64,000 bases of DNA from Halichondria panicea. Its lineage: Eukaryota; Porifera; Demospongiae; Suberitida; Halichondriidae. The notes beneath the pieces were generated by a model. The model was not told the origin of the DNA and made no database searches. It worked only from the letters and a program-made list of their open reading frames with translations. Position 1 is the stretch's first letter. The number at the start of each line of letters is the position of its first letter. Made by a program: the position numbers and the translations under genes. Shown here in pieces: positions 22,737 through 33,794 of the stretch. The stretch covers positions 5,185,963-5,249,962 of the forward strand of contig NC_087382.1 in the NCBI RefSeq assembly GCF_963675165.1, in the 5' to 3' direction.

Positions 22737-23345
22737 CTATACGACACGTGCACTATACGTCTGTCATGCATGCTTGCTAAGCAGCTTTAATAGTTGACCA
22801 GAGTGCAGCTTCTATTATATAGGCCACACATATATAACTTCCATCAAGGTAGCATGCAGTAAGGCATAAATCGATCCGCCGGTTCTTGCATGGGGGTGGT
22901 AATAAAATCAAGGTGGTGTTATTTGTTGGTAAATGACTATTTGAACCGCACTTTTCTAGACTGTTTTGTATGACAAAAAATTATATGCTTACTTCTGTCT
23001 GAATCACTTTCGTTATACATTCCTCACTGCATTTGATCTACGCTATTAATTGTATGTTTTACTCCCCTCCTCCCAACTTTATATATAATTATAGGAGCCA
23101 GTATACGTATATCTCTGCCATTCAGTAGTACTATGTACTTATCCAAGAGGTGGCAATGCTGCTCACTCTTGTCGAGAACTACTCAATGACATACCAAGCT
23201 TAGGGTCAAAGTTCACTTGCATTGTATGTGTGAGACCCATGAATATACAAAACCAACCTTCCATTACGTGCATGTGGACTCAGAAAATTGCATGAAAGAG
23301 CCTGACTGCAATCATAGAATGCAGAGTGGGCTCGCCCTCTGAAAT
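22737..23345. repeat. Duplicated spacer, partner at 10684-11150 plus 13868-13945
   Basis: Matches the sequence on both sides of the LINE at 11155-13866 and represents the pre-insertion site: CTTCCATTAC runs straight into GTGCATGTGGACTC near 23265. Confidence 0.75.
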
Positions 23346-23589
23346 ACGATTTTCTATACCGTATACAAGGTTATTTTTGTGGAGCAAAATATTTGTGGTT
23401 TTCGTGGTTGAAGGTCTGACCACGAATATTTTACCCGATGGACCTATAACGTCACATGATATCATGCTCATAACATCGCATATATGACATGGTTGAGAAC
23501 TTTCCGTTTAGGTAACCCATAATCAGATTATTCGTCTGTTATTCTTGAGCTGAACTGTTATTTCATAATTGGTATGTATAAATAATACA

Positions 23590-23846
23590 AGCTTGTTGCT
23601 TTTTGAGTTGAAAGATAGCCCTGATGCTTATACAGGAATTGTTTTTTGTTTGTATAGAGTTAGATTGCATATTTTAACATGTCCTTCGTTTGCTTTGATT
23701 GTTTCAATCGTAATTGGATGCAAGTTTGTTGCTTTTTGAGTTGAAAGATAGCCCTAATGCTTATACAGGAATTGTATTTTGTTTGTATACAGTTAGTTTG
23801 CATATTTTAGCATGTCCTCCATTTGCTTTGATTGTTTTGACACCTT
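23590..23846. repeat. Tandem duplication, two units of about 129 bp
   Basis: Both units start TTGTTGCTTTTTGAGTTGAA and contain GCATATTTTARCATGTCCT and TTTGCTTTGATTGTTT. Differences are scattered substitutions. Confidence 0.8.
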
Positions 23847-24236
23847 TGCTTCGTGTATATTATAATCTCTGCCCACGCCAATTCCCTGTAGCTTATAATT
23901 ATGTGGGTGGGGAAAGCTTGGGTGGGGTACAAGCTGAGCCATCATACATTATTCGTTAGTGTTCCAATGCACACGCCTTACTTGTGAGTTGGTACATGGC
24001 AAGCACTAACTGATTAGAGATCCTCATTAGAAGTGAATATGTCCATTACTCAATCAACAGACAATGACTCTGGTGCATGTCTCTCGCAGATCAGACCCTG
24101 AAACTGTAACGGCTGACTTGCGAGACTACGCCTTACTCTGTCACTGCACTTATTTATTAGTCACATTACCATCTTGTTGTTGCTTCTATTAGTAGGATGT
24201 AATGCAAGGACAAGTTATACGTTATACCATTTTAAT

Positions 24237-24433
24237 TACCGTATAGCGGGTAATTTTCGTGGGGTAAAATATTTGTTATTTTCGTGGGCAGGCTGACCTC
24301 CAGTAGGCGTGGCTTATCGGAACGTAGGAATGCCGTGCAGCCACGAGACTAAACGAAATTTTTACTCACGAAAACTACCTTTTCTTGAGTTGAACGAATT
24401 TTTTACCCCACGAAACTTACCCGCTATACGGTA
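24237..24433. mobile_element. GTATAGCGGG MITE, reference copy (197 bp)
   Basis: Ends CCGTATAGCGGGTAATTTTC and the inverse CTTACCCGCTATACGG, next to TA on both sides, suggesting a TA target. The interior has TTTTCGTGG-type direct and inverted motifs. Relatives occur at 9956, 26085, 38890, 40327, 49105, 50510, 51987 and 54380. Confidence 0.75.
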
Positions 24434-24544
24434 TCATATATACTGTAAACTGGGTTTCAAATGGCTAGTTACCAGGTTAGGTTTCTTCTATGTCGACCCT
24501 GCCGTCAACATATCTACATGAAGGTCAAGGTAGATGATACTCTC

Positions 24545-24563
24545 CCCACACACGTACACACGC

Positions 24564-24656
<93 letters not shown>
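24545..24656. repeat. Microsatellite (CA)n, about 110 bp
   Basis: Nearly pure CA dinucleotides. Flanks match those of the microsatellite at 15757, so both derive from the same duplicated spacer. Confidence 0.95.
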
Positions 24657-24660
<4 letters not shown>

Positions 24661-25883
24661 TATCTATTTATCTTGACTGGTGCCTGTTGCTAATTCTAAG
24701 AACCAAAATTTGAGGTTAATGTTTGTTTTGTGCTTGCTTCGGCTTGACCACGTGGAGGAGCCCACATTGCCCCAACTCCACTATCAACTACATGTACCAC
24801 AAAACCTGGCCCAGACAATACAGTGTTGTACTTCATACCTATATAAGTCCCCCTCAGAAGTTTTCTTTTAAAAGCCAACTTGAAATATCACAGCAACCAA
24901 TATCAAGTCCAAGTTAGAAGATAAGTCTTATAATTCATGTCAGCTTAATTTACAATAATTATTCAGCATGGCCCCAATGTGAATAGATGTACAATAACTA
25001 TTGAGTGTTATATAGCACTGTAGTTGTGTATAATATGTGACTGAATGCAACAGATGAATGGGGAGAGTTGCTGCACCGTTAAAGACTCTTTAACCCATCA
25101 TTCTCGGCTCTCCAGGCCGAGCATCTGTATGCTTTTCTGTTTCTGTCTGTTTTTGTGCTGTGTGTACCTTTAGTCAATTAAAGAAATCAGATCAGCATGG
25201 CCACCCCCAGTAACATACATGCATGTGCATGTACATAGATAACTAATTATGAGTACAGTACTGTAATCTATAACTACCTCTAAACAGTAGGATGTGTAAT
25301 AATGTAAAGTAATACTAAGGATAAAGAAAAGACGACAGCGCTGACAGCATTTTTCTTAAAAAAGCACACAGAAAGACACATAACAGGTACCCCAAAAAAA
25401 CACAATTCATGCAAGTAAAGACTAGACCACAACAGTTGTAGGTATAATAAAGTACATATAGTAAATAAATAAAACTACATATTATTGTACATAATAGTTA
25501 GAAGCATGAATATGAATAATAGCTAGCTAGCCTACCAGCTTGAAATTAGTTATTCCTGCAGCCATTCATGTCTCGTAAGTTTAATTTGTAAGTGCATTAA
25601 TATGGAAATAGGAGAGGTGGTTACCCAATTCTACGGTCAGGTAAGGCAGTTCCTCACAATTTATTTTTTCGTTTCAACCCCTCCAACACACACACACACA
25701 CACACATGCACTTGCGCATGCGCACTAAGGCATAATTATATCCAAATCATACTCTCTAGCATGCAAGTCAAAGTTTACTTTCCTTCTTTCTTCTAAAATT
25801 GTACTTAAATACAACTCTGTGCGAGGCTAATCATGCGTGTGCGTATACCTAGTTATATATATACTTGACGTTATTGTGACAGC

Positions 25884-25978
25884 TTAAAACAGTGAGGCCA
25901 AAGCGGCAATTAGTCCAGTGAGCACCATGATTGGCATAGCAACGGTAAATGCAGTACCATTACCAGCATTGGGGCAGC
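25884..25978 (-). CDS. Second (alternative?) terminal exon of the small GPI-tail gene
   Basis: Lies about 750 bp downstream of the first terminal exon of the gene at 26638-27677, on the same strand. It reads CPNAGNGTAFTVAMPIM then a hydrophobic tail ending ALASLF and TAA. The acceptor is ACTTATAAG rather than the TTTCAG of its relatives, but AG and phase 1 are kept, so joining exon 2 gives an in-frame GCPNAG. It may be a usable alternative last exon that changes the region before the GPI-like tail, or a decaying duplicate. Confidence 0.5.
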
Positions 25979-26084
25979 CTTATAAGTATAAAAAAGAAGG
26001 GGGCATTAGAACTATCTGTTCACTAACAACCATGCATGGTCAAGTTAAAGTATAGCGTGAGAAAGTACGCCCTATAATTATACT

Positions 26085-26215
26085 GTATATATATATAGCA
26101 GGTAATTTTCGAGGGTCCAAATTTCACTACTTGGTTTTTTTAGCTGACTTGTATAATTATTAAGCATGCATTTTCGTGGCTAGATGAAATTCACGAAGGC
26201 CCTCGGAAATTACCC
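26085..26215. mobile_element. Diverged GTATAGCGGG-family MITE
   Basis: Imperfect inverted ends GCAGGTAATTTTCGAGGG and CCCTCGGAAATTACCCAC bound about 120 bp. Confidence 0.5.
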
Positions 26216-26637
26216 ACTTACTATAATACATCAATCAGTCGTGAATCCATGCATATGCAAGCAGTCATTCTGTGGTATCTGCAGTAATCTGCATGCAGTA
26301 TATATATATATACATGCAGTGCAGCAGAATTTCGTTAGAATTTCTGCATGCATGCTTTCCATGCACAACTTACAAATTCTACAAAGTTTCCGTCTATATA
26401 CACTTCCATATTATAATTATGCATGCACGGTTATAATTATTGTTACGAAACCGTTAGTATCATGTTAACGGAGAGTGTCTAAATAAAAATAGTAAGTTTC
26501 TAACATCAACATCAACATGTATATAATTATACTCGCTATAGAAGTAGAGCACTACAGGTTACTGAATCTAGGTGTCTGAATCTATATATATATAATTATA
26601 GTATCAAGTATATATATAGTCTTGACCTTGTGATTGC

Positions 26638-27677
26638 TTAAAACAGCGAGGCCAAAGCCACGACTATTCCAGTGAGCACCATCATTGGCAGGGCAACAGT
26701 AGATGCAGCATCACTTGCGTTAGGGCAAACTGAAATATAAAGAAGGGGTATTATGAGACACCAAATCTGTTCACTAACAACTATGCATGCATGCATGCAT
26801 GGTCAAAAGTAGCCGCGGTCAAGTTCATGCACGCATGGCTATACTATATATAGCAAGCAGTTTATTGGCTCGTAGTGTATATAATGGTCAAGGGCCAGAT
26901 CACTATCACTATATATACAGGGGGCCCCCCAATAACCAGTTTGTGGTACACGTCACATTGCCATGTAATGACTATCTACCTTGCAGACAACCAAAATACA
27001 CTTTTCAATACACTATTCATATATATATGGCCATGCACTCCTAAAACTACAAAATGATTGTACCTATTTAAAAGTAAATTTTGGATAGAGGGTGGTCTCA
27101 GGTCACAAAAAAGGTCACTTTACCCCAGTACAATAATTATGACATAATTATACTGTATATATAGTGGGTTATTTTCGTATCAGATCATCTATAAAACTAC
27201 GAACATTTTCTGGTACAATAAGGTTCAACGTCACTATCCTGAGCTGTACGAAATTAATCAATGCCTGCATAACGCATGCAGGGGACATTATTATAATGCA
27301 TTGTGTAGTGATATTACAAAAAGTCATAGTATAGCTTTCACAATGTACGTATACCAGTACGGTGACTACATGCACATTTTGATAGCAATGAAACTTACCC
27401 GCAATCACTGGGTTTGGTGAAAACCCACATCTGCCATAAAGTGCTGCAAGATCATTGATGCAGGACAGTGAACAAAGGTCACCGCTGTTTTGCTGTATTT
27501 ATAATTGCACAGGAAAGAAGTTAATTAATGTGGATTCAAAGTTGGTAAACTTACAGTAAACATGGTGGCGCATGATACAAGGTTGCCAGTAGTTCCAGTA
27601 GCCAGGCAAACAGGATCTTGACAATTAACTGCAGCAAAGTAAGCCACCAGTGCGACTACGGTAAGCACAATCTTCAT
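26638..27677 (-). CDS. Small secreted Cys protein with GPI-anchor-like tail (3 coding exons, 102 aa)
   Basis: Coding exons are 27677-27555, 27492-27399 and 26729-26638, all with GT-AG borders (GTAAGT donors, acceptors ATACAG and TTTCAG) and phases 0 and 1. A 5' UTR exon ends at 27829 and splices to ACAATG at 27680. The product has a cleavable signal peptide (MKIVLTVVALVAYFAAVNC), then a short domain with about six cysteines (PVCLATG, SCATMF, DLCSLSC, GRCGF, VCPN). It ends in a small-residue stretch NASDAAS and a hydrophobic tail ending ALASLF, as in GPI-anchored proteins. It is probably displayed on the cell surface. I do not recognise the Cys pattern. Upstream lies a TATA box at 27933. Related pieces at 22034, 25884 and 6756 show a local family. 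Confidence 0.8.
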
Positions 27678-27828
27678 TGTCTGCAAAAAGAACAGAATTA
27701 CCTCATGCATGCACACGATGGTGTACAAGCATGTAGCATTGCCATACATGCATGACATGCATGGTGTATATAGACAGCATGCAGTTGTATATGCATTACA
27801 ATAGACAGCATGCATTAATTTTTTTTAC

Positions 27829-27905
27829 CATGTTGGATTGGTGGGCAGTTTCTTTCAGAGTTGATGGAAGAGCTGGTTAGCTATAATTATAGTCCTATAT
27901 AGATG
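27829..27905 (-). other. 5' UTR exon of the small GPI-tail gene
   Basis: Predicted from the TATA box about 30 bp upstream and a donor (AACATG then GTAAAAAAAA) at 27828. The 3' splice site is at 27681. The arrangement is duplicated in the orphan copy near 22320-22380. The 5' end is approximate. Confidence 0.5.
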
Positions 27906-27932
27906 CATGTCATAGCTTCTCTTGCTGGCTCA

Positions 27933-27939
27933 TTTTATA
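27933..27939 (-). promoter_or_regulatory. TATA box of the small GPI-tail gene
   Basis: TATAAAA on the - strand inside AAAGTATAAAATGAGCC, conserved with the orphan copy and placed about 110 bp upstream of the 5' UTR donor. Confidence 0.55.
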
Positions 27940-28421
27940 CTTTACTCTCCTGTTTGGGAACTGGAATCTGGAATGGATATACAAACCAATATTCAGATGC
28001 ATGCATGCATGCATGGACCAGGAATTTAAAGAGCCTATAACTATATTCATTATATAGAGTAAGGCACAATAATGAATTTGAGTACATTCAAGATGTTCAA
28101 TTGTTGTGTTTGAGAGTGTCACTCTGTCACTGCACTCATTACCATCTAGTTGCTGAGGATCATAGCAAATGTTGGGTATCCTTTTCACTTATCATGCACG
28201 CACGTTATTGGTTTCATTTCCGGTTGTTCTTATTTAGTGTGCGTTCCTGGTTTAGTGGCCCTACACGCGCGTGTTAATTGTATTCGTCTTCTTTTGCAAG
28301 TCCTTTGCATGTTTATGACCTATTCATATAAGCTATGCAAAACTCACAATTCACAACTGAAAGAGTATAATATCGTATTCAAAATCCGATAACACAGTGG
28401 TGAGGGACCTGGAGGGGGTCT

Positions 28422-28495
28422 GTGTGTGTGTGTGGTGTGTGTGTGTGTGTGTGGTGTGTGTGATATGGGGAGGGGGTGTGTGTGGTATAGGGTGT
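28422..28495. repeat. GT-rich microsatellite
   Basis: Interrupted GT runs with GGGGAGGGGG. Confidence 0.9.
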
Positions 28496-28959
28496 GCATG
28501 AGGTGTAATAACTATCAAAGCACAAAGTACCTAGAGATCTCACTTTTTCCATTGGCTGACTAGCTAGCAATAAACATTGTATGGTTTGTATTCTCTATAG
28601 ACGATACAGAATCCGCGTAGTAAGACGCTCCACCCCCTCATGTGCTCCTGATACACACAAACTACATAATGTTTCTATATAAATGGGAAATGTCCAAGTG
28701 GCGTACAATTTAAAGGGCTAGTGCCTCATTTTAAAGAAGTATATACGGTATACTATAGTATGTATATATATAGGCATATAGTACCCTAGCTCCCCTCCTG
28801 AGACAATAATCGTATAAACATTACAAATTAACACTACTATACATTTATAACAACCAGATTGACTGTACAAGACTCACCGCATATACGTTTGATTTGAGTG
28901 GTCAATTCGCAGCCCTATAGCTGTTGCGTAGACCATGTGTATAGGGATTCAACCACTTA

Positions 28960-29076
28960 ATTATAGTTTGGCTGTGTATAATTATAGTATTCTCAAACAA
29001 CATATATTGCTCATTTATATAGACTTGATGGACAAGCTGGTTTGAGAATACAAACAATACCATACACAGTCAATAA
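28960..29076. repeat. Inverted-repeat hairpin
   Basis: Arms GGCTGTGTATAATTATAGTA / GTATTCTCAAAC and GTTTGAGAATAC / ACCATACACAGTC enclose about 45 bp. MITE-like, no clear target duplication. Confidence 0.5.
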
Positions 29077-29099
29077 AAAGTGAGATCTAATAATTAGAT

Positions 29100-29610
29100 C
29101 AGCGCATTTGATCATAATGTCCCTCTCAGCCCTGCCTACTATACCACAGGCATGCAGAGAGAGAAAACATTAAATTATGAGCAGAAGTAGCAATTAAGGA
29201 CGTCACAGCGAAGGGCCAACACCTTTTCAGTCTCCTTGTCTGGGTTGCTAATTAATGCATGCATGCACAGACACACTATAATAGCAGGCCGTGGGTGAAA
29301 TGCCCCGTGGAATTTTAGCATGTAAGCATTAATTACCTATACCTACATTTGTGGTCAGTTTAAATACCACGCACATGTATGTATGGGTCAACACGTTCTC
29401 ACATGCACTATGATTATAATATTATTATAGGAAACAAAATTAGCTACTATTGTGCCCACATGCAGAATAAATACATGCAGCATGAGTACTTCTTGTTACA
29501 AGCCAAAGAAGCAGATGCCTAGCTGTTCGAGAATTGGGAACGGTGGATTAATAATATTTGATGGTATATATACACCAACTCTTCCGCATTTCATCATTGC
29601 ATAAATGCAT
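29100..29610. other. Intergenic, no gene seen
   Basis: No coding, RNA or repeat structure could be supported here beyond short ATGC runs. Confidence 0.3.
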
Positions 29611-29620
29611 GTATATGTAT

Positions 29621-29681
29621 TAGCCTCCTTCACCGGCCTTTCCCTAAGTGAAGTGGGAAGTGCGGCCTGGGATCGAGGCTA
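29621..29681. mobile_element. Short TAGCCTCG-family element (61 bp)
   Basis: Ends TAGCCTCCTTCACCGGCC and GGCCTGGGATCGAGGCTA; flanked by a perfect 10-bp duplication GTATATGTAT (29611-29620 and 29682-29691). Confidence 0.75.
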
Positions 29682-29732
29682 GTATATGTATATGCATGAC
29701 CACTAAACATGACAAGTGCATTGATAACTAAT

Positions 29733-30592
29733 TATGCCTCGAGGCGTAGCCGCACGAGGGATACGGTAAAGCTGACTGTGTGTGTGTGTGTGTGTGTCTG
29801 TGTGTGTGTGTGTGTCTGTGTGTCTGTTCCAGCTGCAACTGCTCAACGGTTGCAATGCGACGAAAACTAACAGCTTCTATAGGCTTCTAGCCACGTTCTC
29901 TTGGATTTTGATTCGTGGATTTGCAAACTAAAGCTTCTTTCTCGAGTTATGGCTAGTTTGACTCACATTGAAGGCTGTTGCAGTCTCTTCAGAATCTTTC
30001 ATAGCATCATCTGTCCGCACAAACTTTCTATTCAACATATGAGTTAGCCTTGCACTAAAGCGCTAGCTTTTTGTTAGCTACAATACTCAGAAAATATCTG
30101 TTAAAACAGCTAGCTAGCAGTAGCCATTTGTGAAATTGATCTCTTTGGACACACCCTTTAATTATTCCTGTGTATGTAATGCGCATGCGCGCTCATTCCC
30201 CACGTGTGAGAAAATAATAATATCCAAGATCCAGATCCAAATCCTCCTGGCAGAATCATCTTTGTCTTGAAGGCCTGGTAAGCCACAAAACACTACCATA
30301 TAACAATATAGATAACAATATGCATGTACACAGGTCTTTTCTTCTTAGATATTATATACACTGAACTACAGATCTTGGAAGAATCAATTTTCTTCTTTCT
30401 TGAGGTCCTAGTAAGCCACATAATACAACAATAGATGCATGTAAATAAGTCTTTTCTTCTCAGTGACTTTATATAGATAAGCTAACTTTAATATAAAATT
30501 CATTATAGAAACTAATATAACACTCTAATACTTTTCAGCGAAAGCAAAAACATGGCGAGAGGCATTAGCACAGCGCCAGCTTGAACACTAGT
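29733..30592. repeat. Dispersed repeat R, copy 1
   Basis: Begins ATGCCTCGAGGCGTAGCCGC and ends near GCGCCAGCTTGAACACTAG. A second copy is at 32613-33786, and shorter inverted copies form part of every unit of the array at 48780-54630. It contains a GT microsatellite. No protein-coding capacity seen. Confidence 0.8.
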
Positions 30593-30599
30593 TATTTTA

Positions 30600-31080
30600 T
30601 TAGTCAGTATATCCTTATAGGAAAGATTGCGTGCTGTATATACAAAATGCTTTTTGAAGATGGACAGTACACTATACTGAAGCTACGGGGCCCTCAAAGT
30701 TATAGCTGCTAAAACACATCACTAACGATATCAACTTACATGTTTCGATTCAATACACCTATAGAGTAGAAAGTATTGTGAGACCGTACCAACTATGAGA
30801 CAGCTGTTTATAAAATTAAGTGTGTATGCATGCATATCTAGTAAATTGAGCTGCATGCTTGTGTTGATAGAGACACCTCAGTTTGTTCAAATACATGGAC
30901 AAAGCATCAACATGTAAGTGGGTGCAAAAAGTTTGTAGTACTTAACATAATTATTAATTATGTGTACAAGATACCAGACGTAAAGCCATTAGTGCATGTA
31001 ATGGTGTAATGTATCCCCCCTAGCTGTCTCATAATACCCGACTCACTCAAAACACTATAAACCTATAGCAAAGAAAGCAT
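30600..31080. other. Intergenic, traces of beta-helix gene
   Basis: No intact gene. GTTGATAGAGACACCTCAGTT near 30862 matches 33799, the start of the beta-helix relic, so a little of that gene's 5' region may persist here. Confidence 0.3.
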
Positions 31081-31089
31081 CACTAGAAG

Positions 31090-32178
31090 TAGCCTCGATC
31101 CCAGGCCGAGTTTTCGCTTTTATAACGGTTAGGCGAACAACTGGGCCTGGTACTAGTTGTCTGCGCATGTGTCAGTCGTTCGTCAGATTCTGACTGAATG
31201 GATATTCTCGTTCACTTTCGTGACATTTATATTCGTGTACTATCGTGTACTAGAAGTCAGTTCCCGTTTTATCATTATTGGAATCGATTGGAATGGCTCT
31301 TAGCTGAAGCTTCTCTCTTCTCTGAAGCTTATTCTGAAGACTGAACAACAAGGGAAGAGGTATAAAGCTTTGTCAAGCTTGTTAAGGTCAGATATTTTTG
31401 TGTGGGCCCTATGGCCGGCTATGCTATCAAGTCTTGTTCATGTTTGGCAAGAATGTAGGTAGACTATAGTTTCATCATTAATATGGTGGATCAAGTGAAG
31501 AGTGTGAGCTAGAGAACTTGGTGCTGCCATCATCAGCTCGTCGACAATGACACTATAACCGAGAAATTTAATATGTATAGATCTACACGTATTTAAAATG
31601 TCTACTTCTCTGTACAGGAGCAATGGCTAATATCCAGCTATCCCAACAGTGCTCCTCTTGGCTATACTAACGGACGAGACTGGACAGTTTGAGGTAAGGG
31701 TTTAACCGTCTTTGGTTTCTTTTAATATTGTCCTATACTCACAGACACAGGACTGGAGTATGACCTGCTCATTCGAGCGTTGCTGGGTAGCTCAGAGACA
31801 TCAAGAGAATCTACGTTTTCTCAAGCAATGAGTTACGAGTTGGGGCCTAGAATCAGAGAAGTCCAGCAGCCTGCTAAATCTTTTTGAAACGTAATTTGAA
31901 GGCATTCAATCATCCTGAAGTTGCCCTGGGTCACTGTAATTGTGCTGCAGCACAACTGGCAACTCCCCAGGCCTTTGTGAAGCAGCTCCCTATGTGCATC
32001 TTTTGTGTACTCACTCTGTGCATTTTCTGTGTACAAATTTCTATTATTGATTTATTAAATATTTTTGCCGACCACAAATATACAATGAAAATTTGACGCA
32101 TGCGCAGACAACTAGTACCAGGCCCAGTTGTTCGCCTAACCGTTATAAAAGCGAAAACTCGGCCTGGGATCGAGGCTA
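31090..32178. mobile_element. Long TAGCCTCG-family Mutator-like element (1,089 bp)
   Basis: Terminal inverted repeats of about 80 bp start TAGCCTCGATCCCAGGCCGA and run through GTTTTCGCTTTTATAACGG. A perfect 9-bp duplication CACTAGAAG flanks it (31081-31089 and 32179-32187). Long TIRs plus a 9-bp duplication fit a MULE. The roughly 930-bp interior shows no transposase motif, so it is non-autonomous or carries captured sequence. Confidence 0.85.
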
Positions 32179-32612
32179 CACTAGAAGATGCATGTACATG
32201 ATTATACACAGCATATTGACCGTGGTTGTTACTGAACTGACTAGTTTGACTAGCTCGAAAACATCTGTATATATATACGGGTCATAATACCACTTTAACA
32301 ATAATGGCCAATGGGCATGCAATTTTCCATGATTTGTATTTAATAATAATCAGGCTTGTATATAGTGTTATTCGCATTCAATCAACATGCATGGCATTTG
32401 AAACCCGATACGGTATAATAATTATGCTAGCATCTATTGCAGCACAGAATGCTTTTGCATGTGCCAGGAGGTATATACACAATGCAAACATCACATGACA
32501 CACAACACACATGCAAGGCTCGAAACAACCTGTACTGCATGGGTAAAAGCGTAGAGTTCTTTATAATTATGGACTGTCACGGGACTGTCACGGGAACGTC
32601 TGTTTCACTACT

Positions 32613-33786
32613 TAATTATGCCTCGAGGCGTAGCCGCACGAGGGATACGGTAAAGCTGACTGTGTGTGTGTCTTCTGTCTGTCTGTCTGTGTGTGTATTC
32701 CAGCTATAACTGCTCAACGGTTACAATGCGACGAAAACTAACAGCTTCTATAGGCTTCTAGCCACGTTCTCTTGGATTTTGATTCGTGGATTAGCAAACT
32801 AAAGCTTCTTTCTCGAGTTATGGCTAGTTTGACTCACATTGAAGGCTGTTGCAGTCTCTTCAGAATCTTTCATAGCATCATCTGTTCCCACAAACTTTCT
32901 ATTCAACTTATGAGTTAGCCTTGCACTTAAGCGCTAGCTTTTTGTTGGCTACAAGAGTTAGAAAGAGCTGCTAAAGAAGCTAGCTATTTTAGTAGCCATT
33001 ATTGATTGAACTTGCAGACACACCCCTATTCCTGGATGTAGATCTAATGCGCATGCGCGCTCAATACCGCGTGTATCATTTTGCAGAATCAGAATCATCT
33101 TCTTTGTTGAGGTCTAGTCTCATGAATCAGCCGCCGTTCTTTTGAACCACCGTCTGAGCACTCTTGTCATGAAGTCATTTCAAAATGGAATGTTGATTGC
33201 TCACAAAACCAATGGAATGTAATTAAATCGTGATCTTACGCCCACACATATTTCCTAATTGTTATACAAATCGCCAAGCGAAGGCATCTCTCTCTACTTG
33301 TGTTTTGCTGTGGTGCTAAATCTGTGCCCAAGGACCCCTGCTTGCCTTGCTTATGCTTCGTAGCAGCTTCTATGTATGAAGTGTTTACCATGCGTAATGC
33401 ATGCGTAATGATTATCCAAATGCGTTGAGCAAAGTGCAGTTCTTTGCTGCCTCCAAGTTCATCACCTGACTGGACTTCTGCAATTTGATTGGTCAAGACG
33501 GAATTCCGTCTTGGCACATAAAACGATGACAAGAGTGCTCAGACGGTGGTTCAAAAGAACGGCGGCTGATTCATGAGACTAGTTGAGGTCCAGGTAAGCC
33601 ACAAACCAACCTTTTCTGATAATTACATTATTTTAAATTCGTTACTGTGTTTAATACAATTGCTAGCACCAATTTGAAATCATAATTATTGCAAATTATT
33701 AACCTTTCTATAACACTCTAATACTTTTGAGCGAAAGCAAAAACATGGCGAGAGGCATTAGCACAGCGCCAGCTTGAACACTAGTT
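32613..33786. repeat. Dispersed repeat R, copy 2, interrupted by a MITE
   Basis: Aligns with 29733-30592 from the CTCGAGGCGTAGCCGCACGA start to the GCGCCAGCTTGAACACTAG end. It is interrupted at 33115 by the family C MITE. Confidence 0.8.
33115..33581. mobile_element. Mutator-like MITE, family C, second copy (467 bp)
   Basis: Same ends as the element at 7439 (TAGTCTCATGAATCAGCC) and differs from it at only a handful of positions by my reading. Flanked by a perfect 9-bp duplication GTTGAGGTC (33106-33114 and 33582-33590). The uninterrupted paralogue at about 30250-30285 shows the empty target. Confidence 0.88.
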
Positions 33787-33794
33787 GTATGAGC

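Noticed and set aside
24540-24660. Possible CRISPR-like or satellite array
   Set aside because: Simple CA dinucleotide run, no spacers.
26787-27057. Overlapping frames of 60-85 codons on the + strand
   Set aside because: They lie antisense to the region between exons 2 and 3 of the small GPI-tail gene and show no motif.
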